This document shows positions 26,490-34,337 of a stretch of 34,547 bases of DNA, in pieces. Each line of letters begins with the position of its first letter. Position 1 is the first letter of the stretch. The notes under the pieces were generated by a model. It was given only the letters and a program-made list of their open reading frames with translations, had not been told where the DNA came from and made no database searches. The position numbers were made by a program, and so were the translations under genes. This stretch comes from Brevibacterium sp. (lineage in GTDB: Bacteria; Actinomycetota; Actinomycetes; Actinomycetales; Brevibacteriaceae), in assembly GCA_030457025.1 (NCBI GenBank), contig JAKDSA010000024.1, forward strand, positions 1 through 34,547, in the 5' to 3' direction.

Positions 26490-27110
26490 ATGGCGACGCT
26501 ACTGAATATTCATCCTGAGAACCCACAAAGCCGAATGATCGAGAAAGCCGTGCAGACTCTGCGGGATGGCGGACTGATCGCCTACCCCACAGACTCGTGC
26601 TATGCGCTGGGATGCGCATTGGACAACAAGGCGGGGATCGATCGGATCACCCGAATCAGACAGCTGGATTCGAAACATCACTTCACTCTGATGTGCCGCG
26701 ACTTCGCACAATTGGGACAGTTCGTCATCGTCGACAATTCCGATTTCAGGGTCATGAAGTCGATGACCCCTGGTCCCTACACATTCATCATGAAGGCGAC
26801 GAAGGAAGTCCCACGTCGAATGATGCACCCCAAAAAGCACTCGGTCGGTGCACGGATCCCGCAGAACGTGACAGCTCTGGCTCTCGTTGAAGCGATGGGC
26901 GAGCCCATTCTGTCATCGACCCTGCTGCTGCCCGGTGCCGAGGACCCGCTGACCCAGGCCGATGATGTCATCGATCAGCTCGGACACGACGTGGACGTCG
27001 TCATCGAGTCTGGAGTCCCAGGAATCGTGCCCACCTCGGTCGTCGACTTCACCGGTCGGGACCCGGAGGTCGCACGGGTCGGGGCCGGTGACGTGTCACG
27101 ATTCGAATGA
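26490..27110 (+). CDS. yciO: YciO-type YrdC/Sua5-domain protein
   Basis: 206 residues. YrdC-domain proteins bind double-stranded RNA and nucleotides; TsaC/Sua5 members make threonylcarbamoyl-AMP for tRNA t6A, while the YciO branch has a less settled role. The sequence matches the YciO type closely along its length: IHPENPQSR at the start, GGLIAYPTDSCYALGC, RIRQLDSKHHFTLMCRD, MTPGPYTFIMKATKEVPRR, and a C-terminal PTSVVDFTG. The core substrate-site residues (the Lys/Arg cluster in TKEVPRR and the RIP motif) are present. The gene stands alone, facing the liv operon. Whether it makes t6A precursor cannot be told without knowing if a separate tsaC exists in the genome. Confidence 0.9.
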   Translation: MATLLNIHPENPQSRMIEKAVQTLRDGGLIAYPTDSCYALGCALDNKAGIDRITRIRQLDSKHHFTLMCRDFAQLGQFVIVDNSDFRVMKSMTPGPYTFIMKATKEVPRRMMHPKKHSVGARIPQNVTALALVEAMGEPILSSTLLLPGAEDPLTQADDVIDQLGHDVDVVIESGVPGIVPTSVVDFTGRDPEVARVGAGDVSRFE

Positions 27111-27115
27111 GCGTC

Positions 27116-27147
27116 AGTGGTGCCTCGTCCTTGCCGAGGCACCCACT
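27116..27147. terminator. Stem-loop between convergent yciO-type and liv genes
   Basis: A 7-bp stem (TGCCTCG at 27121-27127 with CGAGGCA at 27135-27141) and a 7-nt loop is extended by AGTGG/CCACT with one bulged base, giving about 12 bp. It sits in the 57-bp gap between the two converging stops. There is no strong U-tract, but its position suits a bidirectional terminator. Confidence 0.65.
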
Positions 27148-27167
27148 CGCCGATGCGCACGGAACGT

Positions 27168-27872
27168 TCACAACCCCAAATAGGCTGCCTGCACCTGGGG
27201 ATTGTCCAGCAGCTTGTCGGCGTCATCGGCGAGGACCACACGTCCTTCGGCCAGCACATACCCGCGATGAGCGATAGACAGTGAGGCTTTCGCATTCTGC
27301 TCACTGAGCAGCACGCCGATCCCGTTCCTGTTGATCTGTGCAATCGACTCGAGCACCTGGTCGACGACCAGTGGTGCCAACCCCATGGAAGGTTCGTCCA
27401 GGATCAGCAGGCTCGGATCCGACATCAGCGCACGACCGATCGCCACCATCTGCTGCTGTCCCCCTGACAGTGAGCCTGCGGGGTGTGCCGCCTTCTCCTT
27501 CAGGATGGGAAACAGGTCGTGCACTTCATGCAGAATCTCCTCGGTGCGGATCCGGTTCCGGTGCGGATAGGTGCCCAAACGCAGATTCTTCTCCACCGAC
27601 ATCTTTCCGAACAGATGCCGTCCTTCGGGGCACTGCGCGATGCCGCGCTTGACGATGGCGTTCGCCCGCGTCCGCTGGATCGTCTGACCGTTGTATTCGA
27701 TCGTTCCCGAACGAGTTCGCAGCAGTCCGCTGATGGTTTTGAACAGTGTGGTTTTGCCAGAGCCGTTCGCTCCGAGGATCACCGTCAGTTCACCGGGTCG
27801 GGCCGAGATGCTCACCCCATGCAGCACGTCAGTCGCGTCATAGCCGACGCTTATGTTCTCCAACGAGAGCAT
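27168..27872 (-). CDS. livF: Branched-chain amino acid-type ABC transporter ATPase LivF
   Basis: 234 residues. One of two ATPases powering a HAAT-family importer. Walker A GANGSGKTT, Q-loop (RGIAQCPEGRHLF), signature LSGGQQQMVAIGRAL and Walker B LLILDEPSMGLAP are intact. The shortened C-terminus and the RHLFGKMSVEKNL region mark the LivF rather than LivG type. Start ATG at 27872 shares one base with the livG stop (TGATG), with GAGGAG just upstream, so translation is probably coupled. It is the last gene of the operon, ending before the stem-loop at 27116-27147. Confidence 0.93.
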   Translation of the reverse strand: MLSLENISVGYDATDVLHGVSISARPGELTVILGANGSGKTTLFKTISGLLRTRSGTIEYNGQTIQRTRANAIVKRGIAQCPEGRHLFGKMSVEKNLRLGTYPHRNRIRTEEILHEVHDLFPILKEKAAHPAGSLSGGQQQMVAIGRALMSDPSLLILDEPSMGLAPLVVDQVLESIAQINRNGIGVLLSEQNAKASLSIAHRGYVLAEGRVVLADDADKLLDNPQVQAAYLGL

Positions 27873-28642
27873 CAGTTCTCCTCATCCTTGGTCGTCCCCA
27901 GGTAGGCACGGATCACGTCCGGATTGCTCTGGATCTCCGCAGGGGAGCCGATCGCCAGTTTCTGACCGTGATCGAGGACCAGAATCGTGTCCGCCAGCCC
28001 CATGATCATCGACATCTTGTGTTCGACCAGCAGGACGGAGACCCCGCGACTGGGCAGAGACCGAATGAGGTTGCCGAAGTCCGTGGTCTCTTCCTCGGGG
28101 ATGCCACCGGCCGGCTCATCGAGGAGCATCAGCTCCGGTTCGGTCGCCAAGGCCATGGCGACAGCTGTGCGCTTCTGCACTTCCTGAGGCACATTGGATG
28201 CAAGATCATGCCGGAATTCGGCAACGCCGCAGAACTCGAGCGCCTCGAGCGCCTTGTCGTGGTTGAGCGCGGACTCGCGTCGGTGTCGTGGAGTGTGGAA
28301 GATGGCATCGAACACAGTGGATTTAGAGCGGACGATGCGTCCGGCCAGGACGTTTTCCAACAGCGTCGAATCGTCGAAGAGGTGTGTCGTCTGAAAGGTG
28401 CGCGCGATTCCTCCGTTGACCGAGTTGTGCGGAGACGACTGGGTGATATCACGACCGTTGAAGGCTACGCTGCCCGCAGTGGGGCGGTAGAACCCATGAA
28501 TCAGGTTGAACAGCGTTGACTTCCCGGCACCGTTGGGGCCGATCACCGCGGTGACCTGTCCTGCCTGCACATCGAGGTCGATATTCTTGACGGCATCGAG
28601 CCCGCCGAAGCGTTTCCCGAGCCCGCGGATTTCGAGCAGCAT
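27872..28642 (-). CDS. livG: Branched-chain amino acid-type ABC transporter ATPase LivG
   Basis: 256 residues. Walker A GPNGAGKST, Q-loop in ARTFQTTHLF, Walker B LMLLDEP and the H-loop VLLVEHKM are normal, and the LivG-type insertion before the signature is present. The signature motif is odd: the place expected to read LSxGQ reads NVPQEVQKR, with Glu where Gly is usual. Its Walker motifs suggest it still binds ATP. Start ATG 28642 shares one base with the livM stop. Confidence 0.92.
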   Translation of the reverse strand: MLLEIRGLGKRFGGLDAVKNIDLDVQAGQVTAVIGPNGAGKSTLFNLIHGFYRPTAGSVAFNGRDITQSSPHNSVNGGIARTFQTTHLFDDSTLLENVLAGRIVRSKSTVFDAIFHTPRHRRESALNHDKALEALEFCGVAEFRHDLASNVPQEVQKRTAVAMALATEPELMLLDEPAGGIPEEETTDFGNLIRSLPSRGVSVLLVEHKMSMIMGLADTILVLDHGQKLAIGSPAEIQSNPDVIRAYLGTTKDEEN

Positions 28643-29718
28643 CAGTTCTTCTCCTCGGTGGTGGTGACGTTGTCGGCGGACGTACCCGTGCGGGCGGAAG
28701 CCTCCGGGCCTGTGGAGTCGTGCGGCCGGGAGGAAGCGTTTGCACCGACCGAGCCGATGCGTCGCTGTCGAGCTCGCTTGTCGACGAATCCTCCCAGGTA
28801 CCCCACGATTCCCCGAGGCGCGAAGATCACGAGCGCAATGATGATGGGACCGAGGACGATGAACCGATAAGCCTGGAAGTCCTGGAAGAATTCGAACAGG
28901 AACGTCACAATCATGGTGCCCACCAAGGGTCCGGCAACCGTGCCCATTCCGCCGACCAGGATGAACATCAGGAACTCGAAGGTCTTGTCCACGGTCGCGG
29001 CATCGGGGCCGATGAAACCGACGACTGAGGCATAGAGTCCACCGCCGATGCCCCCGAAGAAGGCTGATGCGGCGAAGGCCAGCTGCTTGCTCAGCCCCAC
29101 ATTGACGCCGATTGCGTCGGCAAGGTCTTCGCTGGTTCGAATCGTCAGCAGTGTGCGCCCGACACTTGAGCGACGAATCGCGTAGGTGATGTAGACGCAG
29201 ATCAGCAGGATGGCGAAGACGAGGTAGAACATCGCCGTCGGATTGCTGAAGTCGACGAGGTCACCCGCCGCGGGGAACTTCACATTGTTGACCCCGGAGT
29301 GGGCGTGTGTGACTGCCTCCCAACGGCTGATGGTCAGGTAGATGATGAAGCCGATGGCCATGGTGAAGATGGCGAAGTACTCGTCCTTCGTGCGCAGTGC
29401 GATCAGTCCGGACAGGTATCCGATGGCAGAGGTGCCGACCACGCCGACAAGGAAAGCCTGCCAGAACGACCAGTCGAAATCGGTCGTCAGCAGACCGACC
29501 GCGTATGCTCCGATGCCGAAGAAGCCGCCTTGAGCCAGAGACAGCTGTCCTGTGAAGCCGAGGATGATGTTCATCCCGTAGACGGCGATCGTCGAACACA
29601 GACCGACGGTGATGACTCGCATGATGTAGGCCTCATCGCCGAAGGCGATTGGAGTCAGGGCGACGACGAGCAGCACGGCCAAGGTTCCGAGGATGCGGGG
29701 GTTCTTCAGCCCGTTCAT
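28642..29718 (-). CDS. livM: Branched-chain amino acid-type ABC transporter permease LivM
   Basis: 358 residues from ATG 29718, which overlaps the livH stop by 4 bp. The frame stays open to 30117 but that part is a shadow of livH. About nine or ten membrane segments; typical LivM features are MNIILGFTGQLSLAQGGFFGIGAY, LRTKDEYFAIFTMAIG and, near residue 265, GGMGTVAGPLVG, contacting the ATPase. The last 45 residues are a hydrophilic Ser/Thr/Arg tail in the cytoplasm. It pairs with LivH to form the channel. Confidence 0.92.
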   Translation of the reverse strand: MNGLKNPRILGTLAVLLVVALTPIAFGDEAYIMRVITVGLCSTIAVYGMNIILGFTGQLSLAQGGFFGIGAYAVGLLTTDFDWSFWQAFLVGVVGTSAIGYLSGLIALRTKDEYFAIFTMAIGFIIYLTISRWEAVTHAHSGVNNVKFPAAGDLVDFSNPTAMFYLVFAILLICVYITYAIRRSSVGRTLLTIRTSEDLADAIGVNVGLSKQLAFAASAFFGGIGGGLYASVVGFIGPDAATVDKTFEFLMFILVGGMGTVAGPLVGTMIVTFLFEFFQDFQAYRFIVLGPIIIALVIFAPRGIVGYLGGFVDKRARQRRIGSVGANASSRPHDSTGPEASARTGTSADNVTTTEEKN

Positions 29719-30581
29719 CGTTGCACCGCCTTCGCAAACAGGCCTGTGGGTCTGATCGCCAGTACCGCCACCAGTACGACGAAAGCCACGGCCTCGCCGA
29801 CGGCCGAAGAGATGTATGTCGCGGTCATCGTCTCCGCGATCGCAAGCGCGAAGCTGCCGACGATGGCCCCCGGCAATGATCCGAGTCCGCCGAGGATGAT
29901 GATCGCGAACACTTTGAGGTTGAGCGAATCGCCCATGGTGGGCGACAGCAGGTTGATGGGGGCCACCAGCCCGGCGGCGATGGTGACCAGAAGCGCCGAT
30001 AGGCCCACTGTGAGCATTGAGACCATAGCGGGGTTGATTCCGACCAAGGCTGCCCCGGTCCGGTCCTGCTCGATGGCTTCGATCGTCTGACCGTGAATCG
30101 AGCGTTTGATGAACCATGTCAGCAGAGCGAGCACAACGACCGCAGTCACAATGATCACGATGCGCTGCGCAGAGATCTCTGCGTCCAGAATATGCAGGCT
30201 TCCGGAGATCGGTGTCTCCATCCGCCTGAAATCAGCACCCCAGATCGCCTGCGCGACAGACTGGAAGAAGAACATGGCGCCGATGGCTGCAATCATGTGA
30301 TGGGTGTGCGGAGCATTGCGCAGAGGGTGGAAGACCAGGCGTTCAAGCAGCACACCGAGGACGAAAAGGATGAGCGCAGCAATGCCGATGGCAGCCACAT
30401 AGGGAACGCCGACCGTGGTCAGGAAGAAGTACGTGACGTAAGCGCCGAGCATGTACAGCGCACCGTGCGCAAGGTTGGGAATGCGCAGGACGCCGAAGAC
30501 CAAGGTCAGACCGATTGCAGCAAGGCAGTAGACGCCGCCGAGCGCAACACCGTTGAAGAGCTGTTGGGTGAAAAGTGTCAT
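29715..30581 (-). CDS. livH: Branched-chain amino acid-type ABC transporter permease LivH
   Basis: 288 residues from ATG 30581, chosen because GAGGA lies 8 nt upstream; an in-frame GTG at 30596 overlaps that binding site. The sequence starts MTLFTQQLFNGVALGGVYCL, then GLTLVFGVLRIPNLAHGALYMLGAY, typical of LivH, with the ATPase-contact motif IILGGLGSLPGAIVGS near the C-terminus. About eight membrane segments. It follows livK after an 85-bp gap that contains a strong stem-loop, so permease expression may be lower than that of the binding protein. Confidence 0.92.
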   Translation of the reverse strand: MTLFTQQLFNGVALGGVYCLAAIGLTLVFGVLRIPNLAHGALYMLGAYVTYFFLTTVGVPYVAAIGIAALILFVLGVLLERLVFHPLRNAPHTHHMIAAIGAMFFFQSVAQAIWGADFRRMETPISGSLHILDAEISAQRIVIIVTAVVVLALLTWFIKRSIHGQTIEAIEQDRTGAALVGINPAMVSMLTVGLSALLVTIAAGLVAPINLLSPTMGDSLNLKVFAIIILGGLGSLPGAIVGSFALAIAETMTATYISSAVGEAVAFVVLVAVLAIRPTGLFAKAVQR

Positions 30582-30614
30582 GAAGCGAATCCTCACAGGA
30601 CGTCAGACGGCGCG

Positions 30615-30645
30615 ACAGCGAGGTATGAAGCTCATACCCCGCTGT
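30615..30645 (-). other. Stem-loop between livK and livH
   Basis: A 7-bp stem (GGTATGA at 30622-30628 with TCATACC at 30632-30638, loop AGC) is stacked on a 6-bp stem (ACAGCG at 30615-30620 with CGCTGT at 30640-30645) with one A/C mismatch between. No U-tract follows on the minus strand. In binding-protein operons such hairpins often stabilise the upstream binding-protein message or reduce readthrough; that is inferred here. Confidence 0.75.
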
Positions 30646-30666
30646 GGGCAGCGCCGACAATGGTGA

Positions 30667-31917
30667 CTACTTGGCGTCGGAAACCTGGTCGACGGGCACC
30701 TTCGTGTACTTCTCGTCCTCGTTGAGGTAGGTCACTTCCAGCTCCGGATTCATCAGGTGGCCCTGATCCGTGATCGTGGTCGGGAAGCCGTTGACCTTGT
30801 ATTTGTCGTCGACCTTGCTCAGTGCGTCCGGCACCGCCGCCCGAATCTTCTCGGGATCACTGGTGGTTCCTGCAACTTCCATGGCTTTGGCGATGACGGC
30901 CATGCTCTGGTAGTTCAGCGCAGTCTCACTGGTTGCCACCTTGTCCTCACCGGCGGCTTCGGCGTACTTCTTCAGGAAGTCCTTGTTGCCGGGGTCATCG
31001 TATTCCTTGACCGGAAGAACACCGATGGAGTTCGTCAGGTTCTTCAGTTTGGTCACTGTTGCCATCTCGTCGAGCTTGGCCTGGTCCATCACGAGGAAGC
31101 TGCCCTCGAAGCCCTGCTTCCGTGCCTGCTCCATGATCAGCGCGGTCGGCTGTGAAGGGCCGCCGACGAAGATGGTGTCCGGCTTCTCAGCGAGAGCCTT
31201 CGAGACCGGCCCGGCGAAGTCCGACACTGTGGCGTAATTGATGCTGTTGTCGGCACCGATTTCGCCGTCGGCCTTCTTCCACTCATCAGTGATCGCCTTC
31301 GTCCACTGCTGACCGTATTCGCTCTCTGTGCCGAGCAGAGCCAACTTCTTGCCGCCATGCTTCATGCCCTGTTCGGTGTACGGCTTGGCATACGACTCGA
31401 AGTTGGGTGGGATCATCATCGTCAGCGCATTGCCGGCCTGCATGATTGCCGGATCCGAGGTGTAGGCGGAGATCATGAACTTGGATCGTCCGTCGTTGAT
31501 CTGCTGGATCGCTTTGATCGCGCCAGCATTGGGGGAGACGACGACGGGGGCCTTGTCCTGATCTGCCAATCGCTGCGCATTGCTGGCAGCGGTGGAGGGA
31601 GCGTACTTGTCATCGAGGGACTTGAGCTCGATGGTGATCTTCTTGCCGTCGACTTCGAGCCCGTCCTCGTTGAGATCGTCGACAGCCATCTGAAGACCTG
31701 TCTGGACGTTCTCTCCGTAGGCCGCGCCGCCGCCGCTGAGCGGACCGGTATAGCCGATGACGACGGAGTCGCCGCCGGAGTCACCGCTTCCGCCGCCTCC
31801 CCCACAGGCACCCAGTGTCAGGGCGAATGTGCTGATGACGGCCGCCGCAAGCACGGGCGGCTGACCCTTCGCGGAATTGAGGTCATCTTTTCTCCTTTGA
31901 AAAGTGAGGCGGAGCAA
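30667..31917 (-). CDS. livK: Branched-chain amino acid-type substrate-binding lipoprotein LivK (start frame uncertain)
   Basis: Up to 416 residues. Captures substrate outside the cell for LivHMGF. The lipobox LGAC follows the hydrophobic stretch VLAAAVISTFALT, then a Gly/Ser linker and a periplasmic-binding fold (VVIGYTGPLSGGGAAYG; PVVVSPNAGAIKAIQ). Two starts compete. TTG 31917 is in frame, with GAGGAG 5 nt upstream, but gives an unusually long charged n-region. ATG 31886 has AAAGGAG (31892-31898) at ideal spacing but is one base out of frame; a single missing base in the CCC run near 31856 would give MTSIPRRVSRP joined to the hydrophobic core. Substrate not determinable: branched-chain amino acids, or other small amides or acids. 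Confidence 0.88.
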   Translation of the reverse strand: MLRLTFQRRKDDLNSAKGQPPVLAAAVISTFALTLGACGGGGGSGDSGGDSVVIGYTGPLSGGGAAYGENVQTGLQMAVDDLNEDGLEVDGKKITIELKSLDDKYAPSTAASNAQRLADQDKAPVVVSPNAGAIKAIQQINDGRSKFMISAYTSDPAIMQAGNALTMMIPPNFESYAKPYTEQGMKHGGKKLALLGTESEYGQQWTKAITDEWKKADGEIGADNSINYATVSDFAGPVSKALAEKPDTIFVGGPSQPTALIMEQARKQGFEGSFLVMDQAKLDEMATVTKLKNLTNSIGVLPVKEYDDPGNKDFLKKYAEAAGEDKVATSETALNYQSMAVIAKAMEVAGTTSDPEKIRAAVPDALSKVDDKYKVNGFPTTITDQGHLMNPELEVTYLNEDEKYTKVPVDQVSDAK

Positions 31918-31966
31918 CAGCGCTCCTCAAGGTTGTCGGGAAGCCGAAGCGAAACCCGAAGCCAAT

Positions 31967-31987
31967 CTGAACGAATATTCGATTGAG
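31967..31987. promoter_or_regulatory. Possible operator in the livK leader
   Basis: CTGAACGA (31967-31974) is followed by TATTCGATTGAG, and the central CGAATATTCG (31972-31981) is a perfect 10-bp palindrome. It lies just downstream of the predicted livK transcription start. The CTGAACGA half recurs, inverted, at 32149-32156. Confidence 0.4.
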
Positions 31988-31998
31988 GCTTAGGAAGG

Positions 31999-32027
31999 AA
32001 CTTATCCATCATCAAATGTGATGTCAA
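31999..32027 (-). promoter_or_regulatory. Promoter of the liv operon
   Basis: On the minus strand, a consensus -35 TTGACA (32027-32022), a 17-bp spacer and -10 TAAGTT (32004-31999). This predicts a start near 31992 and a leader of about 75-105 nt depending on which livK start codon is used. Confidence 0.6.
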
Positions 32028-32136
32028 TCTCATACAGCAGATCACTTGCATTTCGTTGTGCGCGCAGTTTGCAACGGCATTGACCGACTGGTTGGCTGGG
32101 CCGGGCGCAGCCGAGCGGGGGCTTGGGTCATGATTT

Positions 32137-32156
32137 CTGAGCAAACAATCGTTCAG
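32137..32156. promoter_or_regulatory. Possible operator upstream of the reductase gene
   Basis: Imperfect dyad with outer CTGA/TCAG and a clean right half TCGTTCAG (32149-32156), the reverse complement of CTGAACGA in the livK leader site. The core AACAATCGTT is the size and style of TetR-family operators. No regulator gene is in the window. Confidence 0.4.
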
Positions 32157-32253
32157 TGATATTTGTGGTCTAAGCTGGAGACTGCGAGGAGTGAGATGCA
32201 GGTCACGCTCGTCGCGACCAAATCACGAACCATAGTTTCGGAGGAATATCGTC

Positions 32254-32997
32254 ATGACTCGGACAGCAATCGTCACTGGTGGCGGCCGCGGCATCGGAGC
32301 CGCCATCGCCCAGCGCCTGGCATCGGATGGAATGAACGTCGCGATCCTCGACATGGGGCCCACAGAAGAGTCGGTCAAGGCAGTCGAAGCCTCGGGCGTG
32401 AAGGGGCTGGGCATCGATACCGATGTCTCTGACGAAGTCTCGGTCGAAGCCGCAGTGAAGACTGTCGCGGAAACTCTCGGTGCGCCGACAGTGCTGGTCA
32501 ACAACGCCGGCATTCTGCGAGACAATCTGCTGTTCAAGATGACGCACGAGGAATTTCAGAAGGTCCTCTCCGTTCACCTCGGCGGAGCTTTCCTGATGAC
32601 CAAGGCTGTTCAGTCATACATGGTCGAAGCGAAGTTCGGACGCATCGTATCGATGTCGTCGACATCCGCACTGGGTAACCGCGGTCAGACGAACTACTCG
32701 GCGGCCAAGGCCGGGATCCAGGGGATGACGAAGACGTGGTCGATCGAGCTCGGCAAGTTCGGTGTCACGGCGAATGCGATTGCCCCCGGTCTCATCGAAA
32801 CCGACATGACCAAGGCCACCGCTGAGCGGATGGGCGTGAACTATGAGGACTTCATTGCTGCAGGGACCGCACAGATTCCGGTGGCGCGCACAGGAGGGCC
32901 CGAAGACATCGCTCACACAGCATCATTTCTCGCTTCCGAGGGCGCCGGATTCGTCTCCGGGCAGGTTATCTATGTCGCCGGAGGTCCGAAAGACTGA
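32254..32997 (+). CDS. FabG-like short-chain dehydrogenase/reductase
   Basis: 247 residues, ATG 32254 with GGAGGA about 8 nt upstream. Probably reduces or oxidises a 3-oxoacyl/3-hydroxyacyl thioester with NAD(P). The cofactor motif is TGGGRGIG (residues 8-15), then NNAGILRDNLLFKM, the catalytic Ser in SMSSTSALGN, Tyr-x-x-x-Lys in NYSAAKAG, and IAPGLIETDM. IL.DN.LFKM is often seen in FabG-like enzymes linked with acyl-CoA or polyhydroxyalkanoate metabolism. It is 78 bp upstream of the thiolase gene in the same direction, so together they suggest a beta-oxidation or acetoacetyl-CoA step rather than housekeeping fatty acid synthesis. Confidence 0.88.
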   Translation: MTRTAIVTGGGRGIGAAIAQRLASDGMNVAILDMGPTEESVKAVEASGVKGLGIDTDVSDEVSVEAAVKTVAETLGAPTVLVNNAGILRDNLLFKMTHEEFQKVLSVHLGGAFLMTKAVQSYMVEAKFGRIVSMSSTSALGNRGQTNYSAAKAGIQGMTKTWSIELGKFGVTANAIAPGLIETDMTKATAERMGVNYEDFIAAGTAQIPVARTGGPEDIAHTASFLASEGAGFVSGQVIYVAGGPKD

Positions 32998-33075
32998 TCA
33001 GCAGGGAACTCTGCTCCCATCACCATCATTGCGGCGAACTCAGGTCCGGCGCACTTCACTGAAGAAAGGCTCGTC

Positions 33076-34275
33076 ATGCGCGAAGCAGTCATCGTCTCAA
33101 CCGCCAGAACTCCGATCGGAAAGGCGTACAAAGGGGCGTTCAACAATACTCAGGCCCAGGAACTGGCAAGCCACGCCATTTCCCACGCCGTCTCACGGGC
33201 TGGTCTGGAAGGCGGCGAGGTCGAAGACGTCATCCTCGGTGCTGCCCTGCAGCAGGGCAGTCAGTCCACCAACATCGGTCGCCAGGCGGCATTGCGAGCC
33301 GGTCTGCCCACGACGGTGCCCGGAATGACGATCGATCGCCAGTGCTCCTCGGGGCTGATGGGAATCGCGACCGCTGCGAAGCAGATCCTCTTCGACGGCC
33401 AGGAGATTGCCGTCGGCGGTGGCGTGGAGTCGGTGTCGCTGGTGCAGAACGACAAGATGAACATGTACCGGGCGCAGGACCCGTGGCTGGTCGAACATGT
33501 TCCCGGAATCTACTACCCGATGCTCGCCACCGCCGAGGTGGTTGCCGAACGCTACGGCGTCAGTCGTGAAGCACAGGACGAGTACTCGCTGTCCTCACAG
33601 CAACGGACTGCCGCCGCCCAGGAGGCCGGCCGGTTCGACGACGAGATCGTGGCGCTGCCGACGACGAAGATCGTCGTCGACAAGGAGACGAAGGAAACGT
33701 CGAAACAGGACGTGACTCTGGACCGTGATGAGGGCAATCGCCCATCGACGTCGCTGGAGAGCTTGGCAGGTTTGAATCCCGTACTCAAGCCCGGCGACGC
33801 GTCCAAGGTTCCGAGCGTCACCGCCGGCAATGCCTCACAGCTGTCTGACGGTGCTTCGGCTTCGGTGCTGATGTCGAGTGATGAGGCGAACCGGCGAGGT
33901 CTGGAGCCACTGGGCATCTATCGAGGAATGGCAGTGGCCGGCTGCGATCCCGACGAAATGGGGATCGGACCCGTCTTCGCGATCCCGAAGCTGCTCAAGG
34001 CGCAGGGGCTTTCGATCGATGACATCGGACTGTGGGAACTCAACGAAGCATTTGCCGTGCAGGCTCTGTACTGCCGTGAGCGCCTGGGTATCGACCCGGA
34101 GAAGTACAACGTCGACGGTGGAGGCATCTCGGTCGGGCACCCGTATGGAATGACCGGTGCCCGCCTTGCCGGCCACGCCCTCATCGAGGGACGCCGTCGC
34201 GGAGTCAAGTACGTGGTCGTCACGATGTGCATCGGTGGCGGTCAGGGCGCGGCAGGGCTCTTCGAAGTCTGCTGA
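33076..34275 (+). CDS. Acetyl-CoA C-acyltransferase (thiolase)
   Basis: 399 residues, ATG 33076 preceded by GAAAGG. Thiolases cleave 3-oxoacyl-CoA with CoA or condense two acyl-CoAs. The nucleophile Cys90 lies in [10 protein letters not shown], the catalytic His355 in [16 protein letters not shown], and the acid/base Cys385 in [16 protein letters not shown] is also present, so the active site is complete. Length fits the family. Whether it works in degradation or synthesis is not visible; the adjacent reductase and importer favour catabolism of an imported acid or amino acid. Confidence 0.93.
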   Translation: MREAVIVSTARTPIGKAYKGAFNNTQAQELASHAISHAVSRAGLEGGEVEDVILGAALQQGSQSTNIGRQAALRAGLPTTVPGMTIDRQCSSGLMGIATAAKQILFDGQEIAVGGGVESVSLVQNDKMNMYRAQDPWLVEHVPGIYYPMLATAEVVAERYGVSREAQDEYSLSSQQRTAAAQEAGRFDDEIVALPTTKIVVDKETKETSKQDVTLDRDEGNRPSTSLESLAGLNPVLKPGDASKVPSVTAGNASQLSDGASASVLMSSDEANRRGLEPLGIYRGMAVAGCDPDEMGIGPVFAIPKLLKAQGLSIDDIGLWELNEAFAVQALYCRERLGIDPEKYNVDGGGISVGHPYGMTGARLAGHALIEGRRRGVKYVVVTMCIGGGQGAAGLFEVC

Positions 34276-34297
34276 GCCTTCAGAAGGGCGGCTGTTC

Positions 34298-34337
34298 ATC
34301 CGAACCCCAGAACCACTGCTTCGAGTTCTGTTCGGAT
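34298..34337. terminator. Stem-loop after the thiolase gene
   Basis: ATCCGAA (34298-34304) pairs with TTCGGAT (34331-34337), and CAGAAC (34308-34313) with GTTCTG (34325-34330), with a CCC bulge and an 11-nt loop. It starts 23 nt after the thiolase stop. No U-tract follows, so termination efficiency is uncertain. The rest of 34276-34547 is GC-rich with short GTCGGCGG-type repeats and no credible gene. Confidence 0.5.

Noticed and set aside
29719..30117. N-terminal extension of livM
   Set aside because: This part is fully covered by livH in another frame; the ATG at 29718 with a 4-bp overlap and a hydrophobic LivM start is the real beginning.
33768..33780. tRNA-like GGTTTGAATCC (T-arm style) sequence
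   Set aside because: It lies inside the thiolase coding region, and no matching acceptor or anticodon stems surround it.
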